A stretch of 64,000 bases of DNA from Prochlorococcus sp. AG-355-P16. GTDB lineage: Bacteria > Cyanobacteriota > Cyanobacteriia > PCC-6307 > Cyanobiaceae. The stretch is taken from positions 1 through 64,000 of the forward strand of contig QCEQ01000002.1 of NCBI GenBank assembly GCA_003278525.1, in the 5' to 3' direction. This document shows positions 25,081 to 35,424 of this stretch, piece by piece (positions within the stretch are counted from its first letter, which is position 1; each line of letters begins with the position of its first letter). The translations under genes were made by a program, and so were the position numbers. The notes below the pieces were generated by a model. It saw only the letters and a program-made list of their open reading frames with translations, was not told the origin of the DNA and made no database searches.

Positions 25081-27663
25081 TTAATCAACAATTATCTCTC
25101 CATTAACCAGATAAATATTAATCTCGTCTTTTTTAAGGTAATGATTATTCAATATATTATTTGAAATTTTAGTCTCAATCTGTTTTTGAATAATTCTTTT
25201 TAAAGGCCTTACACCATAGGCATGATCGAAACCATTTTGAGCAAGTAGGTTAATTACCTCATCACTAATTTTTAATTTTAAATTTTTTTTGTTAAGTCTT
25301 TTTTCTAAATTATGGAGCTGGATTTTTGCAATTTCTTTTATATCATTTAATTCTAAATTATTAAAAATAACCATTTCATCAAGTCGATTTAAAAACTCAG
25401 GCTTGAAAAATTTTTTAATTTCATTATCTACAACTTTTTTAATTTCATTTGTATCTTCTTTTCTGACTGATAAATCATTTATTGATTGACTTCCTAAATT
25501 ACTTGTGAGAACAATGATTGAATTTTTGAAATTGATTGTACGACCTTGACTATCAGTAATGATTCCATCATCAAGAACCTGTAAGAGAATATCTAAAATA
25601 TCTTTGTGAGCTTTCTCGATTTCATCTAGGAGTATTAATGAATAAGGATTTTTGCGTACAGCTTCAGTTAATTGACCGCCTGATTCGAAACCTAAATATC
25701 CAGGAGGTGCACCTATAATTTTACTAACTGAATGCTTTTCCATATATTCAGACATATCCAGTCTTGTAATTGAAGAATTTGAATCGAATATTATTTTGGC
25801 TGTTACTTTACTTAGCTCTGTTTTCCCAACACCAGTTGGACCTAAAAAGAGAAAACTGGCTAATGGCTTGCTTGGATCATTTAGACCAGTCCTTGATCTC
25901 TTAATGGAATCTGCAACTGCCCTAATTGCACTATCTTGACCAATTATTTTTTCTTTAAGGATTGACTCGAGGCTCAAGAGTTTATCTTTTTCTGACTGGT
26001 TTAAGTTCTGTACTGGAATAGATGTCCACTTTGAGACAACTTCTGCAATATCATCAAAAGTTACCTCTTGTCTTAAAAGACTTGTATCTCCATTTTTTTG
26101 AGAATTTACTAGGGAATCGCTTTTTTCTTTCAATTTTTTTTGCAAAGAATTTAAAGTTCCAAATTCTAATTCTGCTGCTTTATTGAGGTCGAAACTCCTT
26201 TTGGCTTGATCTATTTGCAATTGAACAGATTCAATTTCTTCTTTTATGGTGCTAATCTCATCAATTTCATCTTTTTCTTTTTTCCATTGAGCGCCTAATT
26301 CTGCCTGTTTATCTTTAAGGGATATAAGTTCATTATTGATTTTTTTTAATCTTTCTATAGAAAAATCATCTGTTTCTCTTTTTAAAGATAATTTTTCCAT
26401 TTCAAACTGGAGAACTTTTCGATCAATTTCATCAATTTCTTCAGGTTTGGAAGTAATGACCATATTTAATCTTGAGGCTGCTTCATCGATTAGATCTATT
26501 GCTTTATCAGGAAGAAATCTATCGTTAATATATCTTTCACTAAGGGTTGCAGCAGCAACTAAAGCATTATCAGAAATTCTCACACTATGATGAACTTCGT
26601 ATCTTTCTCTCAATCCTCTTAAAATTGATACAGTATCATCTATTGAAGGAGCATCAACTTTTATCTTTTGAAATCTTCGTTCTAAAGCAGGATCTTTTTC
26701 TATATGTTGTTTATGTTCATTAATAGTTGTAGCACCAATACATCTAAGTTCTCCTCTCGCAAGCATTGGTTTTAATAGGTTGCTTGCATCTAAAGAACCT
26801 CCACTAGCGCCTGCACCGACTACCGTATGAATTTCATCAATAAAAAGAATAATTTTACCGTCTGATTCTTTCACTTTCTTTAGAATATTTTTTATTCTTT
26901 CTTCAAATTCTCCACGATATTTTGCTCCAGCTAAAAGTGAACCCATATCTAATGAAATTAGTTTCCTATCTTGTAGCGCTGAAGGTACATCGCCATTAAT
27001 AATTCTTTGAGCTAACCCTTCTACAATGGCTGTTTTCCCAACCCCAGGTTCTCCAATAAGAACTGGATTATTTTTTGTTCTTCTACTCAATATTTGAATT
27101 GTTCTTCTAATCTCTTCATCCCTACCAATAACAGGGTCTAAAATCCCATCTCGTGCAGATTGAGTTAGATCAATACCATATTTTTCTAAGGACTCATTAG
27201 AACTATTAAATTCATTTTTTACTGCCGGATCTGACTTCATTTTCTTTATAATTTCAAGAAATTCTGGAATACCTTTTTGATTTAAAATTTTAAATCTATA
27301 CTTATCATCATAAGTGAAACCGTAAACTAAGTGTTCTGTTGATATCACTACATCTTTTAAAGTATCTTTAATATCATTCGCCTTCAAAAATATTTTGTAA
27401 AGAGTATCACCAATATATAAATTATCTTGTTTATTTTTCATTTTTGCCTTCGCATTTAATGAAGAAATTATTTCCCTCTCAAGATCTTTTAGATTTACAT
27501 TATTTTTTTTAAAAATCTTTTTTGTAATATTGTCATCTTTAATAAGAGCTAACAATAAATTATCAGCATCTACATTTTGTTGATAATTTTTATAAGCAAG
27601 TTCTTTAGCAAAAATAAAACAATTCCAAGCAGAATTTGAGAATTCGCTTGGAACTATTTTCAT
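25081..27663 (-). CDS. clpB: ClpB-type disaggregase (AAA+ Hsp100)
   Basis: This 860-residue hexameric ATPase pulls apart protein aggregates with DnaK. It has an N-domain (1-145) that is clearly divergent from standard ClpB, NBD1 with GEPGVGKTA near residue 204 and [10 protein letters not shown], and a coiled-coil middle domain (~400-520) typical of ClpB. NBD2 has GPTGVGKTE near residue 607 and [11 protein letters not shown]. The ClpP-binding loop of ClpA/C is not apparent. The divergent N-domain suggests a second ClpB paralogue rather than the main one (inference). It is preceded by petE on the same strand, 67 bases away. Confidence 0.92.
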   Translation of the reverse strand: MKIVPSEFSNSAWNCFIFAKELAYKNYQQNVDADNLLLALIKDDNITKKIFKKNNVNLKDLEREIISSLNAKAKMKNKQDNLYIGDTLYKIFLKANDIKDTLKDVVISTEHLVYGFTYDDKYRFKILNQKGIPEFLEIIKKMKSDPAVKNEFNSSNESLEKYGIDLTQSARDGILDPVIGRDEEIRRTIQILSRRTKNNPVLIGEPGVGKTAIVEGLAQRIINGDVPSALQDRKLISLDMGSLLAGAKYRGEFEERIKNILKKVKESDGKIILFIDEIHTVVGAGASGGSLDASNLLKPMLARGELRCIGATTINEHKQHIEKDPALERRFQKIKVDAPSIDDTVSILRGLRERYEVHHSVRISDNALVAAATLSERYINDRFLPDKAIDLIDEAASRLNMVITSKPEEIDEIDRKVLQFEMEKLSLKRETDDFSIERLKKINNELISLKDKQAELGAQWKKEKDEIDEISTIKEEIESVQLQIDQAKRSFDLNKAAELEFGTLNSLQKKLKEKSDSLVNSQKNGDTSLLRQEVTFDDIAEVVSKWTSIPVQNLNQSEKDKLLSLESILKEKIIGQDSAIRAVADSIKRSRTGLNDPSKPLASFLFLGPTGVGKTELSKVTAKIIFDSNSSITRLDMSEYMEKHSVSKIIGAPPGYLGFESGGQLTEAVRKNPYSLILLDEIEKAHKDILDILLQVLDDGIITDSQGRTINFKNSIIVLTSNLGSQSINDLSVRKEDTNEIKKVVDNEIKKFFKPEFLNRLDEMVIFNNLELNDIKEIAKIQLHNLEKRLNKKNLKLKISDEVINLLAQNGFDHAYGVRPLKRIIQKQIETKISNNILNNHYLKKDEINIYLVNGEIIVD

Positions 27664-27730
27664 TAATCAAAAATTTGGGTATGACCTTAAAAAAATTAAG
27701 TAAATAAAAGTGTTTAACTATTTAGAAGAT

Positions 27731-28081
27731 TTATTCAACAATAACTTTACCTACCATTCCAGCGCCTCTGTGTGGCTCGCAATAGTAGTCATAAGTTCCA
27801 ACAGTATCAAATGTTTCTTCCCAAGACTCTCCTGGAGCAAAAGCTAGGTCCGCATGACTTAATTCCTCATGCCCATCAAAAACAGCATTGTGAGGGGCAA
27901 GTTTATTATTGACGAATTTAACTGTATCACCAGCAGTAATGGTTACTGTACTTGGTTCAAATGCAAGCATTCCAGCATCTGTTCCAAGTTTTACTTCAAC
28001 AGTCTTAGCTGAAACTGATGAAATACCTAAACCTAGAGTTAAAACTATTGCAAATAACCCTGCAAAGATTGAACGTAACAT
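27731..28081 (-). CDS. petE: Plastocyanin precursor
   Basis: This blue-copper protein carries electrons from cytochrome b6f to photosystem I in the thylakoid lumen. The 116-residue precursor begins with a signal peptide ending near the VSAKT sequence (about residue 25). The copper ligands are visible: His in LAPHNAVF, Cys and His in [11 protein letters not shown], and the Met in the same block. The gene is monocistronic-looking, with 59 bases upstream to the SDR gene. The imperfect repeat AGGTT-TTGGT-AACCT (28114-28128) in that gap may be regulatory. Confidence 0.97.
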   Translation of the reverse strand: MLRSIFAGLFAIVLTLGLGISSVSAKTVEVKLGTDAGMLAFEPSTVTITAGDTVKFVNNKLAPHNAVFDGHEELSHADLAFAPGESWEETFDTVGTYDYYCEPHRGAGMVGKVIVE

Positions 28082-28140
28082 AATAAAAATTTGCTTATCT
28101 ATACATATTACAAGGTTTTGGTAACCTAACTGCGAGAATT

Positions 28141-29124
28141 TTAATTGTTATTACAGCTTGGTAACTTTGATAACCTTAAAATATCATTCAGTGACTTTGC
28201 ATAACTTTTAAGTTTAAAAGTCTCAGGATTAGTGATGGGGACATGATTAAAGTCATATTTTTTGATACTGAAGCTATCCCAAGGAGTAGTTTGGATGGGG
28301 AGAATTCTTAATAATATTTTTAGAATTTTTTTTGTAAGCGGTATCGCAAAAAATCTCCTCATATTATGTTTGTTTAAAAGTGTAATTATGGCATCATCAA
28401 TTGAAATGAATTTTTGACCTAGCACAAATTTTCTAAAGCCTTTGTATTGCTCTTCTTTATGATTTTTTATTAGAAACCCGCATATCTGGGCGATATCATT
28501 AGCGTGTATAAAGTGAAATTTAGAATCAAGTTTTAAAAATCTTGCTAACCAAAGCCATTTCCTAATTTCTTTCAATCCACTTGTTAAATAACTCACAGGA
28601 TATTTACTTTTTTGTCCAAGATTCCCTCCAAAAACCAAGGTAGGGAAAACAGCAAATGTTTTTTCTGCAAATGAGCTTTCTCTAAGTCTCTGGAAACATT
28701 CATATTTTGTTCGAATGTACTCTGTTCCATAAATCAATGATTCCCTCATTAATTCTGTTTGGGTATCAAGAATACTAGCTGTTGAAAAATAAATAATCTT
28801 TTCTAACTTTTCAACATCAAGCATTTCTAGTAATTCTTCAAAAGCTTTAATATTTACTTCATAGGCTCTTTTTGGATCTCCCCAAGCTGTAGCAGTATGT
28901 ATTAGGTAATTAATTTGACTAATTTCCTTTTTATACCTATTTGATTCCCTGATATCGCAAACCATTAACTTGACTTTTTTATTTTCTTGAACAGAAATTG
29001 GTAACTTACTTTTGTCTCTTACCATGAGATAAAGCCTGAATTTTGTGTTTTTCAAAAACCAATCAACTAAATATTGGCCAACACATCCATTAGCGCCTGT
29101 TATTAATAATTTTTTATATGCCAA
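28141..29124 (-). CDS. NAD(P)-dependent sugar epimerase/reductase, extended SDR
   Basis: This 327-residue Rossmann protein has [11 protein letters not shown] for nucleotide binding and the catalytic YIRTK (Tyr-x3-Lys) with an upstream STAS serine. The C-terminal half is substrate-specific and unlike any reductase I can name. Extended SDRs act on nucleotide sugars, steroids or flavonoid-like substrates; the substrate here is unknown. It lies 8 bases after hemE, so it may be cotranscribed with it. Confidence 0.8.
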   Translation of the reverse strand: MAYKKLLITGANGCVGQYLVDWFLKNTKFRLYLMVRDKSKLPISVQENKKVKLMVCDIRESNRYKKEISQINYLIHTATAWGDPKRAYEVNIKAFEELLEMLDVEKLEKIIYFSTASILDTQTELMRESLIYGTEYIRTKYECFQRLRESSFAEKTFAVFPTLVFGGNLGQKSKYPVSYLTSGLKEIRKWLWLARFLKLDSKFHFIHANDIAQICGFLIKNHKEEQYKGFRKFVLGQKFISIDDAIITLLNKHNMRRFFAIPLTKKILKILLRILPIQTTPWDSFSIKKYDFNHVPITNPETFKLKSYAKSLNDILRLSKLPSCNNN

Positions 29125-29132
29125 GACTTTGA

Positions 29133-30173
29133 CTAGTAAGTGAGTTTTTTTCCATGTTCAAAAAATGTTTGAGCATTTTCTTCTGGAGTCCCAGGCAAAA
29201 TCCCATGACCCAAATTAAGAATATATTTCCTGTCTTTAATTTTATTGAAAGTATTATCTATCCTTTCTTTTATTGATTCTTTGTTTCCGAATAAAATGCC
29301 AGGGTCTACATTACCTTGAATCCCAATCCCTTTGGGGATTCTTTTACAAGCCTCTTCAATATCTACTGTCCAGTCTAATGAAATTATATCTACCCCAGTT
29401 TTTGCCATTCTTTCTATGACTCCAGCACTTCCTGAAATGTAAAGAATTATTGGTGTTTCAGGGTATTCTGCTTTTACAATTTCAACAACTTTTTTTTGAT
29501 ACGGCCCAGCAAAAATATCGTAATCTTGTGGGCTTAGTTGGCCTGCCCATGAATCAAATATTTGTACTACTTGAGCTCCGGATTTTATTTGATATTTAAG
29601 ATATTCACCAATAGATTTTGCAAAATGATCAAGAAGTTTATGAAGTAAATCTGGTTCGTTAAAAGCCATTGATTTTATTAAGGAATAATTTTTACTGCTT
29701 TTACCTTCAACTACATATGCAGCAAGAGTCCAAGGCGCACCAACAAAACCTAAAATAGTTGCTTCATTATTCACATCTTTTTTTAGTGAAGAAAGAACTT
29801 GCCCAACAAAGCTTAAACTCTCACTTGGATTCAATTCTCTTAAATTTTCTACCTGATAAAGAGTTCTTATTGGGTCCTCAATAATTGGACCTTTACTTTC
29901 TATTATTTCAAAATTTATGCCCATCCCTGGGAGAGGTGTGAGAATATCTGAAAAAAGGATCACACCATCCGGTTTGAAAGCATGAAAAGGCTGCATTGAA
30001 ATCTCATATGATAGCTCTGGATTTTCAGACCTCTCTCTAAAGCTTGGGTAACGCTCCCTTAAATCTCTATAGATTTTCATATATCTTCCTGCTTGCCTCA
30101 TCATCCATACTGGAGGCCTATTTACTTTTTTACCTAATGCGGCAGAAAGTAGTAGTGGTAAATCTTGACCCAT
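29133..30173 (-). CDS. hemE: Uroporphyrinogen decarboxylase
   Basis: This enzyme converts uroporphyrinogen III to coproporphyrinogen III on the route to haem and chlorophyll. The 346-residue chain starts with the family block [13 protein letters not shown]. It also has [14 protein letters not shown] with the catalytic Asp, [12 protein letters not shown], and a conserved C-terminal [14 protein letters not shown]. Upstream, the 115-base gap to glgB holds a direct repeat and a palindrome that may be regulatory. Confidence 0.97.
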   Translation of the reverse strand: MGQDLPLLLSAALGKKVNRPPVWMMRQAGRYMKIYRDLRERYPSFRERSENPELSYEISMQPFHAFKPDGVILFSDILTPLPGMGINFEIIESKGPIIEDPIRTLYQVENLRELNPSESLSFVGQVLSSLKKDVNNEATILGFVGAPWTLAAYVVEGKSSKNYSLIKSMAFNEPDLLHKLLDHFAKSIGEYLKYQIKSGAQVVQIFDSWAGQLSPQDYDIFAGPYQKKVVEIVKAEYPETPIILYISGSAGVIERMAKTGVDIISLDWTVDIEEACKRIPKGIGIQGNVDPGILFGNKESIKERIDNTFNKIKDRKYILNLGHGILPGTPEENAQTFFEHGKKLTY

Positions 30174-30219
30174 TTTTTAATTCGATATTTTAAAAAAATT
30201 AAAATCCAACTTAAAAATC

Positions 30220-30230
30220 TTACAATGTAA
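30220..30230. promoter_or_regulatory. Palindrome TTACA-A-TGTAA upstream of hemE
   Basis: This perfect 11-base palindrome lies 47 bases upstream of the hemE start. It has the size of a transcription-factor half-site pair, but matches no motif I can name with confidence. Confidence 0.3.
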
Positions 30231-30245
30231 AGCAGAGCAAAAGCG

Positions 30246-30266
30246 TTATATGAACATTTATATGAA
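30246..30266. repeat. Direct repeat TTATATGAA upstream of hemE
   Basis: TTATATGAA occurs at 30246-30254 and 30258-30266, a 12-base period, in the gap between glgB and hemE. Near-helical spacing makes tandem regulator binding conceivable. Confidence 0.35.
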
Positions 30267-30288
30267 GCACTAGGTTAAATGAGCCTTC

Positions 30289-32553
30289 TTATTTTTTTGA
30301 TTGATGTTTGAATATACTCACGCTTAGTGGGGGCAAAGCAAGTTCTAGAGCATTTTGATAATCATGAATATTGTAATTTATAGTTTCTTTACCCCCCATA
30401 TTTCCTTTGTTACTGCCCCCGTATCTAGAGCCATCTGAATTAAATATTTCTTTATAGAATCCTTCCACAGGGACACCTACTTTGTATGACCCATGAGTAT
30501 TAGGTGTAAAGTTAGCAACAACAACAAGCCACTCATTGGTATCGTTTTCTCTTCTCATGAAACTTATAACCGAATTAGATTTGTCATTACAATCTATCCA
30601 TTGGAATCCATAAGGATCAAAGTCATTTTTCCATAATGCAGGTTCATTTTTATAAAGAACGTTTAGGTCATCAATCAAGTTTCTGATACCTTTATGGGGC
30701 TCAAATTCTAGTAACTCCCATTGTAGATCATCCCAAACATTCCATTCTTGTCTTTGCCCAAATTCCATTCCCATAAATATTGTTTTTTTACCAGGATGGG
30801 TCCACATATAAGTTAGTAATGCTCGAGTATTTGCATATTTCTTCCAGTCATCGCCAGGCATTTTATGCAAAAGATGACTTTTGCCATGGACAACCTCATC
30901 ATGACTAAGTGCAAGCATAAAGTTCTCTGTATAGTTATATGTAATTGAGAAAGTCACACTATTTTGATGGAATTGCCTAAACCAAGGATCTATTTCAAAA
31001 TAGTCAAGCATATCGTGCATCCATCCCATATTCCATTTCAAGTTAAACCCTAACCCTCCCATGTCAGTTGGTTTGGTTACCATTGGCCAAGTTGTTGATT
31101 CTTCAGCAATAGAAAGTGCACCTGGGAAGTGTTGGAAGAGTACATGATTAGCCTGTTGAAGAAATTTAACGGCTTCTGTATTTTCATTCCCACCATTTTC
31201 ATTGGGTATCCATTCTCCATCAGGACGTAGATAATCTCTGTAAAGCATGGAAGCTACAGCATCTACTCTTATGCCATCAATATGAAATTCTTCAAACCAA
31301 TAAACGAGATTTGCCACTAAGAAATTTCTTACTTCGTTTCTGCTGTAATTAAATATTAGGGTTCCCCATTCTTTGTGTTCACCTATTCGTGAATCTCCAT
31401 GCTCATAAAGATGGCAGCCATCAAAAAATGCTAAACCATGCTTATCTTTTGGAAAATGACCTGGCACCCAATCAAGAATTACGCCTATGCCCTCTTCATG
31501 ACATTTATTTACAAACTCTCTAAATTCATTTGGTGTGCCAAATCTACTTGTTGGTGCATACCAGCCTGTAACTTGGTATCCCCATGAACCATCGAAAGGA
31601 TGTTCGGATATTGGCATTAGTTCAATATGAGTGAATCCTCTTTCTTTTACGTAAGGGATTAGTTTCTTGGTTAATTCTGGATATGTTAATAATCGTGTTC
31701 CAGGTTTTAAATCGGCTGCAGGTACTGGGTCTCTTGCTTCACCATTGTCCTCCAGATATTTATTATCTGTTGATTCATGGAGCCAACTCCCTAAATGCAT
31801 TTCATAAACTGAAATTGGCTTGTTAATTTGACTAGAAGAATCTCTGTTTGAAATCCAGGAACTATCATTCCAATTAAAGTTTTTCAACTTTGAAACTATT
31901 GAACCATTTTGAGGTCTGATTTCATGAAGGAAACCATATGGATCAGCTTTCTCATAAATATGACCTTGTTGTGTTCTTATTTCGTATTTATATGTGTCGC
32001 CCTCTTGCATTGATGGCATGAATAGTTCCCAAATTCCCCCTAATCTTTTTTGCATTGGATGATGTCTTCCATCCCAAGAATTTATATCTCCAATTATCGA
32101 GATTGATTTTGCATTTGGAGCCCAAATGCAAAACATGACTCCTTTTTGATTCTTTTCTTCAATGAGATGTGCTCCCATTTTTTCCCAAATATGATGATGA
32201 TTACCTTCTGCAAAAAGATGTCTATCAACTTCTCCCATCCACTCTTCTCTATATGACCAAGGGTCATTTTGTGTATGTGTGATCCCTCCTCGTGAAATAT
32301 TTATTTCGTAATTGTGATTTGGATTTTCAGGCAGGATAGCTTCAAAAAGCCATTTATGGTTTATGCTTTCCGCCTTATAGGTATTGTTTTTAAAATTTAT
32401 TTTAACTTCGTCGGCTTCAGGCATCCATACCCTAATTACCCATTGTTCTTCATAAAAATGAGGACCTAATATTTTTAATGGATTATCATTGCAACAATTT
32501 TCTAGGTTGATAGCTTCTGATTTAATCCAGTCTGCTTGAATTGTCTCGATCAT
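30289..32553 (-). CDS. glgB: 1,4-alpha-glucan branching enzyme
   Basis: This 754-residue GH13 enzyme introduces alpha-1,6 branches into glycogen. Two N-terminal CBM48-type modules (about 1-110 and 120-230) precede the catalytic barrel. The catalytic residues are visible in [12 protein letters not shown] (nucleophile Asp), SIAEEST (acid Glu) and [10 protein letters not shown] (transition-state Asp). The length matches full-size GlgB. It works with GlgA, encoded at 59748-61199. Confidence 0.97.
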   Translation of the reverse strand: MIETIQADWIKSEAINLENCCNDNPLKILGPHFYEEQWVIRVWMPEADEVKINFKNNTYKAESINHKWLFEAILPENPNHNYEINISRGGITHTQNDPWSYREEWMGEVDRHLFAEGNHHHIWEKMGAHLIEEKNQKGVMFCIWAPNAKSISIIGDINSWDGRHHPMQKRLGGIWELFMPSMQEGDTYKYEIRTQQGHIYEKADPYGFLHEIRPQNGSIVSKLKNFNWNDSSWISNRDSSSQINKPISVYEMHLGSWLHESTDNKYLEDNGEARDPVPAADLKPGTRLLTYPELTKKLIPYVKERGFTHIELMPISEHPFDGSWGYQVTGWYAPTSRFGTPNEFREFVNKCHEEGIGVILDWVPGHFPKDKHGLAFFDGCHLYEHGDSRIGEHKEWGTLIFNYSRNEVRNFLVANLVYWFEEFHIDGIRVDAVASMLYRDYLRPDGEWIPNENGGNENTEAVKFLQQANHVLFQHFPGALSIAEESTTWPMVTKPTDMGGLGFNLKWNMGWMHDMLDYFEIDPWFRQFHQNSVTFSITYNYTENFMLALSHDEVVHGKSHLLHKMPGDDWKKYANTRALLTYMWTHPGKKTIFMGMEFGQRQEWNVWDDLQWELLEFEPHKGIRNLIDDLNVLYKNEPALWKNDFDPYGFQWIDCNDKSNSVISFMRRENDTNEWLVVVANFTPNTHGSYKVGVPVEGFYKEIFNSDGSRYGGSNKGNMGGKETINYNIHDYQNALELALPPLSVSIFKHQSKK

Positions 32554-32601
32554 GACTGGTACATATTAACGATTAATAATATCAAATGATTAACCAAAAA
32601 A

Positions 32602-34185
32602 TTAATTATTTATAAAAAAAGGGGTCATTTTCATAAATGTTTTATCAAGGCTAAAACTTAGAGTAATAACTCTATGATTTGCTGAAGGAGATCCAATATT
32701 CCCCTCCCCAAATCCAGGATTAACTCCAATAGCGGGATAAGCTGCTGCAGATATAGATAAGCGAAGCTTGCTATCTTTAATCAAACAAATATTTGTTGGT
32801 TGCATTGTGATTTGATAAATGCATTGTTCATTTATTTTGGAGTTTTTAACCCTTAAGAATCCGGTTGAAAATTGATTCACCTTTTCATTACCTTCTTCAA
32901 CAAGAGATAAAGCAAGGCAGATATCGAAATTGGGCTGATCACTTTTTACTTGGATTTCTAATGTGGGGACTCCTTTTAAATATTGATCTTCTTCAAAAGA
33001 ATTGGTTTGAAAAACACCTACATCCAGTCGTTTATCAATAGTGCTTCTGTTAAACTTTCCTGGATTTGGACCTAAATGTCCACCGTCAGATGGAGTAGGT
33101 CTCCATGGGTCATGAACAATTGTGAACCATCCTGATCCTTTTGAATTTATGGTAAGACTTCCATCTTCAACTTCTACATTTGCTGTACCATCGCTTTTGA
33201 GTCCAAAAATAAATTCAGGGTTAAATTTGTTATCTAAATCTTCCCATTTATTTAATGAAATATTCCATATTTTTTTCTCGTCTTTTAAATTCTTAGAATT
33301 AAAATTTTCATCTAATTTTAAATGTTTATCAAAAAAATTTAATAAAGTTTCTTGTGATCCCTCCCACCAATTTAGATGTGTTGCATTCCCAATAATAATC
33401 TCTGGGCTTCCACCAGCTTCTTTAGATTTTTTATAAAGATCAAAGGCACCTTTTAAATGTGGATCCCAAAGTCCTCCAATAATTAACATAGGTTGTTTCA
33501 TCCATATTGAGATTGGTTTAAATTCTTCAAATGGGCGAGCATTATTTAAATTTTTAAGCCATTTCAAAACAAAGCTATTAGGATCATATTTTTTTAAAAT
33601 TTCAATTCCTTCCGTTAAATAACTTTTATTTTCTAATGCTAATCTTATCTTTCCCCACTCAAAAAAATTATTTTCTTTTTTCATTTTTAGTGCTGCGATT
33701 TGAAGTCCCCATGCAATATTGTTATGCCACCAATATGCTCCTCCATCTGAGCACCAATGTTCCTTAATATTCATCCCAGTCATTGCTGGAGATAAACAAT
33801 CGGGCGGCTTTGAATTTAATTCACCGGTTAGTTGAGTAAATCCTTGATATGAAAAACCATATAAGCCAAGTTTCCCATTACATTCTTTTAGTGACCTTAC
33901 CCATTCATGAGTTTCTGAAGTATCGCTAGCTTCTTGAGAAAAACCATTAAAGACTCCTTCAGAAGAACCCATACCTCTAACGTCTTGAATTATGACCATA
34001 TAACCTTTGGAAGCCCACCATTTAGGATGAGAATAGGTAATAGTTGAAGCAATTTCCCTGCCATAAGGTTGTCTCATTAATAATGCAGGCCATGGCCCAT
34101 CACTATTAGGTAACCAAATCCTTGATATAAGTTTTACTCCATCTCTAAGTATTAGAGACTTGTCAAACCATCTTGAACCAGACAT
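32602..34185 (-). CDS. CocE/NonD family serine hydrolase
   Basis: This 527-residue protein has an alpha/beta-hydrolase domain followed by a C-terminal jelly-roll domain, the layout of X-Pro dipeptidyl-peptidase and cocaine esterase relatives. GFSYQGFTQ carries the nucleophile Ser, GGLWDPH the Asp and ATHLNWW the His region. The N-terminal PALLMRQPYGR and IIQDVRGMGSSEG blocks are typical. There is no signal peptide. The substrate is unknown. It starts 7 bases downstream of a small secreted protein gene. Confidence 0.87.
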   Translation of the reverse strand: MSGSRWFDKSLILRDGVKLISRIWLPNSDGPWPALLMRQPYGREIASTITYSHPKWWASKGYMVIIQDVRGMGSSEGVFNGFSQEASDTSETHEWVRSLKECNGKLGLYGFSYQGFTQLTGELNSKPPDCLSPAMTGMNIKEHWCSDGGAYWWHNNIAWGLQIAALKMKKENNFFEWGKIRLALENKSYLTEGIEILKKYDPNSFVLKWLKNLNNARPFEEFKPISIWMKQPMLIIGGLWDPHLKGAFDLYKKSKEAGGSPEIIIGNATHLNWWEGSQETLLNFFDKHLKLDENFNSKNLKDEKKIWNISLNKWEDLDNKFNPEFIFGLKSDGTANVEVEDGSLTINSKGSGWFTIVHDPWRPTPSDGGHLGPNPGKFNRSTIDKRLDVGVFQTNSFEEDQYLKGVPTLEIQVKSDQPNFDICLALSLVEEGNEKVNQFSTGFLRVKNSKINEQCIYQITMQPTNICLIKDSKLRLSISAAAYPAIGVNPGFGEGNIGSPSANHRVITLSFSLDKTFMKMTPFFINN

Positions 34186-34192
34186 TTAGGCT

Positions 34193-34459
34193 TTAGATAA
34201 TGTCTGGACAGTGAAGCCCAATGACGTAAATAGAAAAGATCTCTGCATTAACGGGAGTTAACTTTTTTTTGTTTGATACATACTCTATAGCTTTATCTGA
34301 ACTAGCTGAAATTCCTTTTGAATTAAACTCTCTAAACTTGTTACATAAATTTCTAGCTTCGTTTGGATTCTTTTTTACACTTTCTAATAAGTTAGATTGA
34401 CTAAAAACAGGGTATAAAGAATTGGAAAACAAAAATAACAAAAATAAAAAAGGTTTCAT
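34193..34459 (-). CDS. Small exported protein of unknown function
   Basis: This 88-residue protein begins with a classical signal peptide (hydrophobic residues 3-20, likely cut after VFSQ). The mature part is about 67 residues, hydrophilic and probably helical, with one Cys in EARNLCNKF and a second in the C-terminal GLHCPDII. The two cysteines could form a disulfide in the periplasm or lumen. I do not recognise a named family. It immediately precedes the CocE-type hydrolase on the same strand. Confidence 0.65.
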   Translation of the reverse strand: MKPFLFLLFLFSNSLYPVFSQSNLLESVKKNPNEARNLCNKFREFNSKGISASSDKAIEYVSNKKKLTPVNAEIFSIYVIGLHCPDII

Positions 34460-34521
34460 TATTACAAACTTTTTTTAAATTCTACATTAAAAAATTTTTT
34501 TAACCAAGATTTAAAATGGAC

Positions 34522-34917
34522 TTATATTTGACTAGCTTTTTTAATCCATTCTTTTAGTAGAGTAAAAGTTGTTTCTGTCTTAGCTTTTACTTTAAGAGCT
34601 CTTTCTAATCTGCCAATTTTGCGTTCTAATTCGTAAGGAGTAGATTGTGATAATGTTTTTATAGAAGATATACCGCAATGTAAAAGTAGATATGCTTGCG
34701 GTGGAGAAATTCCAATTTCTTTTTTAAAAATAGCTATAGCTCTTATTTTCTTAAGATTATTCAATGTACATAGTGAAGATTTTCTTTGAATCTCATTTAT
34801 ATCTAGGTCTGAAAGATTACTTAATTTTTCAAAGTCAGTTAGATTGTTTTGAATAAAAAAAGATTTCTCATGCCTAAAGTTAGTTGGCAAAAAATCTATA
34901 AAGGTTTTTCTTTCCAT
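34522..34917 (-). CDS. DUF4332-like protein
   Basis: This 131-residue soluble protein is all helical, with two repeats resembling helix-hairpin-helix units (FEKLSNLSDLDINEIQRKSSL and AYLLLHCGISSIKTLSQSTPYEL). This is the pattern of DUF4332, whose members may bind nucleic acids. Function is unknown. It lies 11 bases after the DUF2518 gene and probably shares its transcript. Confidence 0.68.
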   Translation of the reverse strand: MERKTFIDFLPTNFRHEKSFFIQNNLTDFEKLSNLSDLDINEIQRKSSLCTLNNLKKIRAIAIFKKEIGISPPQAYLLLHCGISSIKTLSQSTPYELERKIGRLERALKVKAKTETTFTLLKEWIKKASQI

Positions 34918-34928
34918 TGTTTGAGAGA

Positions 34929-35372
34929 CTAATTCATTTTGACATTTTTCTGAACTTCTCCTATAACCACTGGTTTACTTACGCCATCTGAAATTTTTTC
35001 AAGTTTTCTTATCTTTATTTTTACATTCGCACCAGATCTACTACCTTTCCTTAAGTTTTCCGATAATTGTTCTAAAGTTGGCTCAATAGATTCTTCTGGA
35101 AAGTCATCATTTGCTTTAGCAATAATCAAATCGAACCCATTGTCATAAACTATTGGAACATATTTTGCACCTTCTATTAAAACCTTTTCGGAGTAACTTT
35201 GAATAAATGCCCAACTACTCAAAGAAAGCAATAATGAAAAGATAGTTGCTCCAATTAGTCGAAATTTAAAACCAAAATTAAATATAAAAGTTGCTATTGT
35301 GCAAATGAAAAGAAATATTCCAAAGAATCCAAAAAATTTGGGTGTGTTCTCTAATAGTTCAAAAAAAGACAT
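34929..35372 (-). CDS. DUF2518 (Ycf51-like) membrane protein
   Basis: This 147-residue protein has two N-terminal membrane helices (about residues 12-34 and 38-58). A soluble C-terminal domain with SGANVKIKIRKLE and VVIGEVQKNV follows. It matches the DUF2518/Ycf51 group of cyanobacteria and red-algal plastids. Function is unknown. It diverges from tamB across 52 bases, a pairing that may point to envelope biology. Confidence 0.78.
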   Translation of the reverse strand: MSFFELLENTPKFFGFFGIFLFICTIATFIFNFGFKFRLIGATIFSLLLSLSSWAFIQSYSEKVLIEGAKYVPIVYDNGFDLIIAKANDDFPEESIEPTLEQLSENLRKGSRSGANVKIKIRKLEKISDGVSKPVVIGEVQKNVKMN

Positions 35373-35424
35373 TTAGTGGCTTTGACCTGATTAATTTCTT
35401 ATATTTTGTAAGCCTACTCTATTT

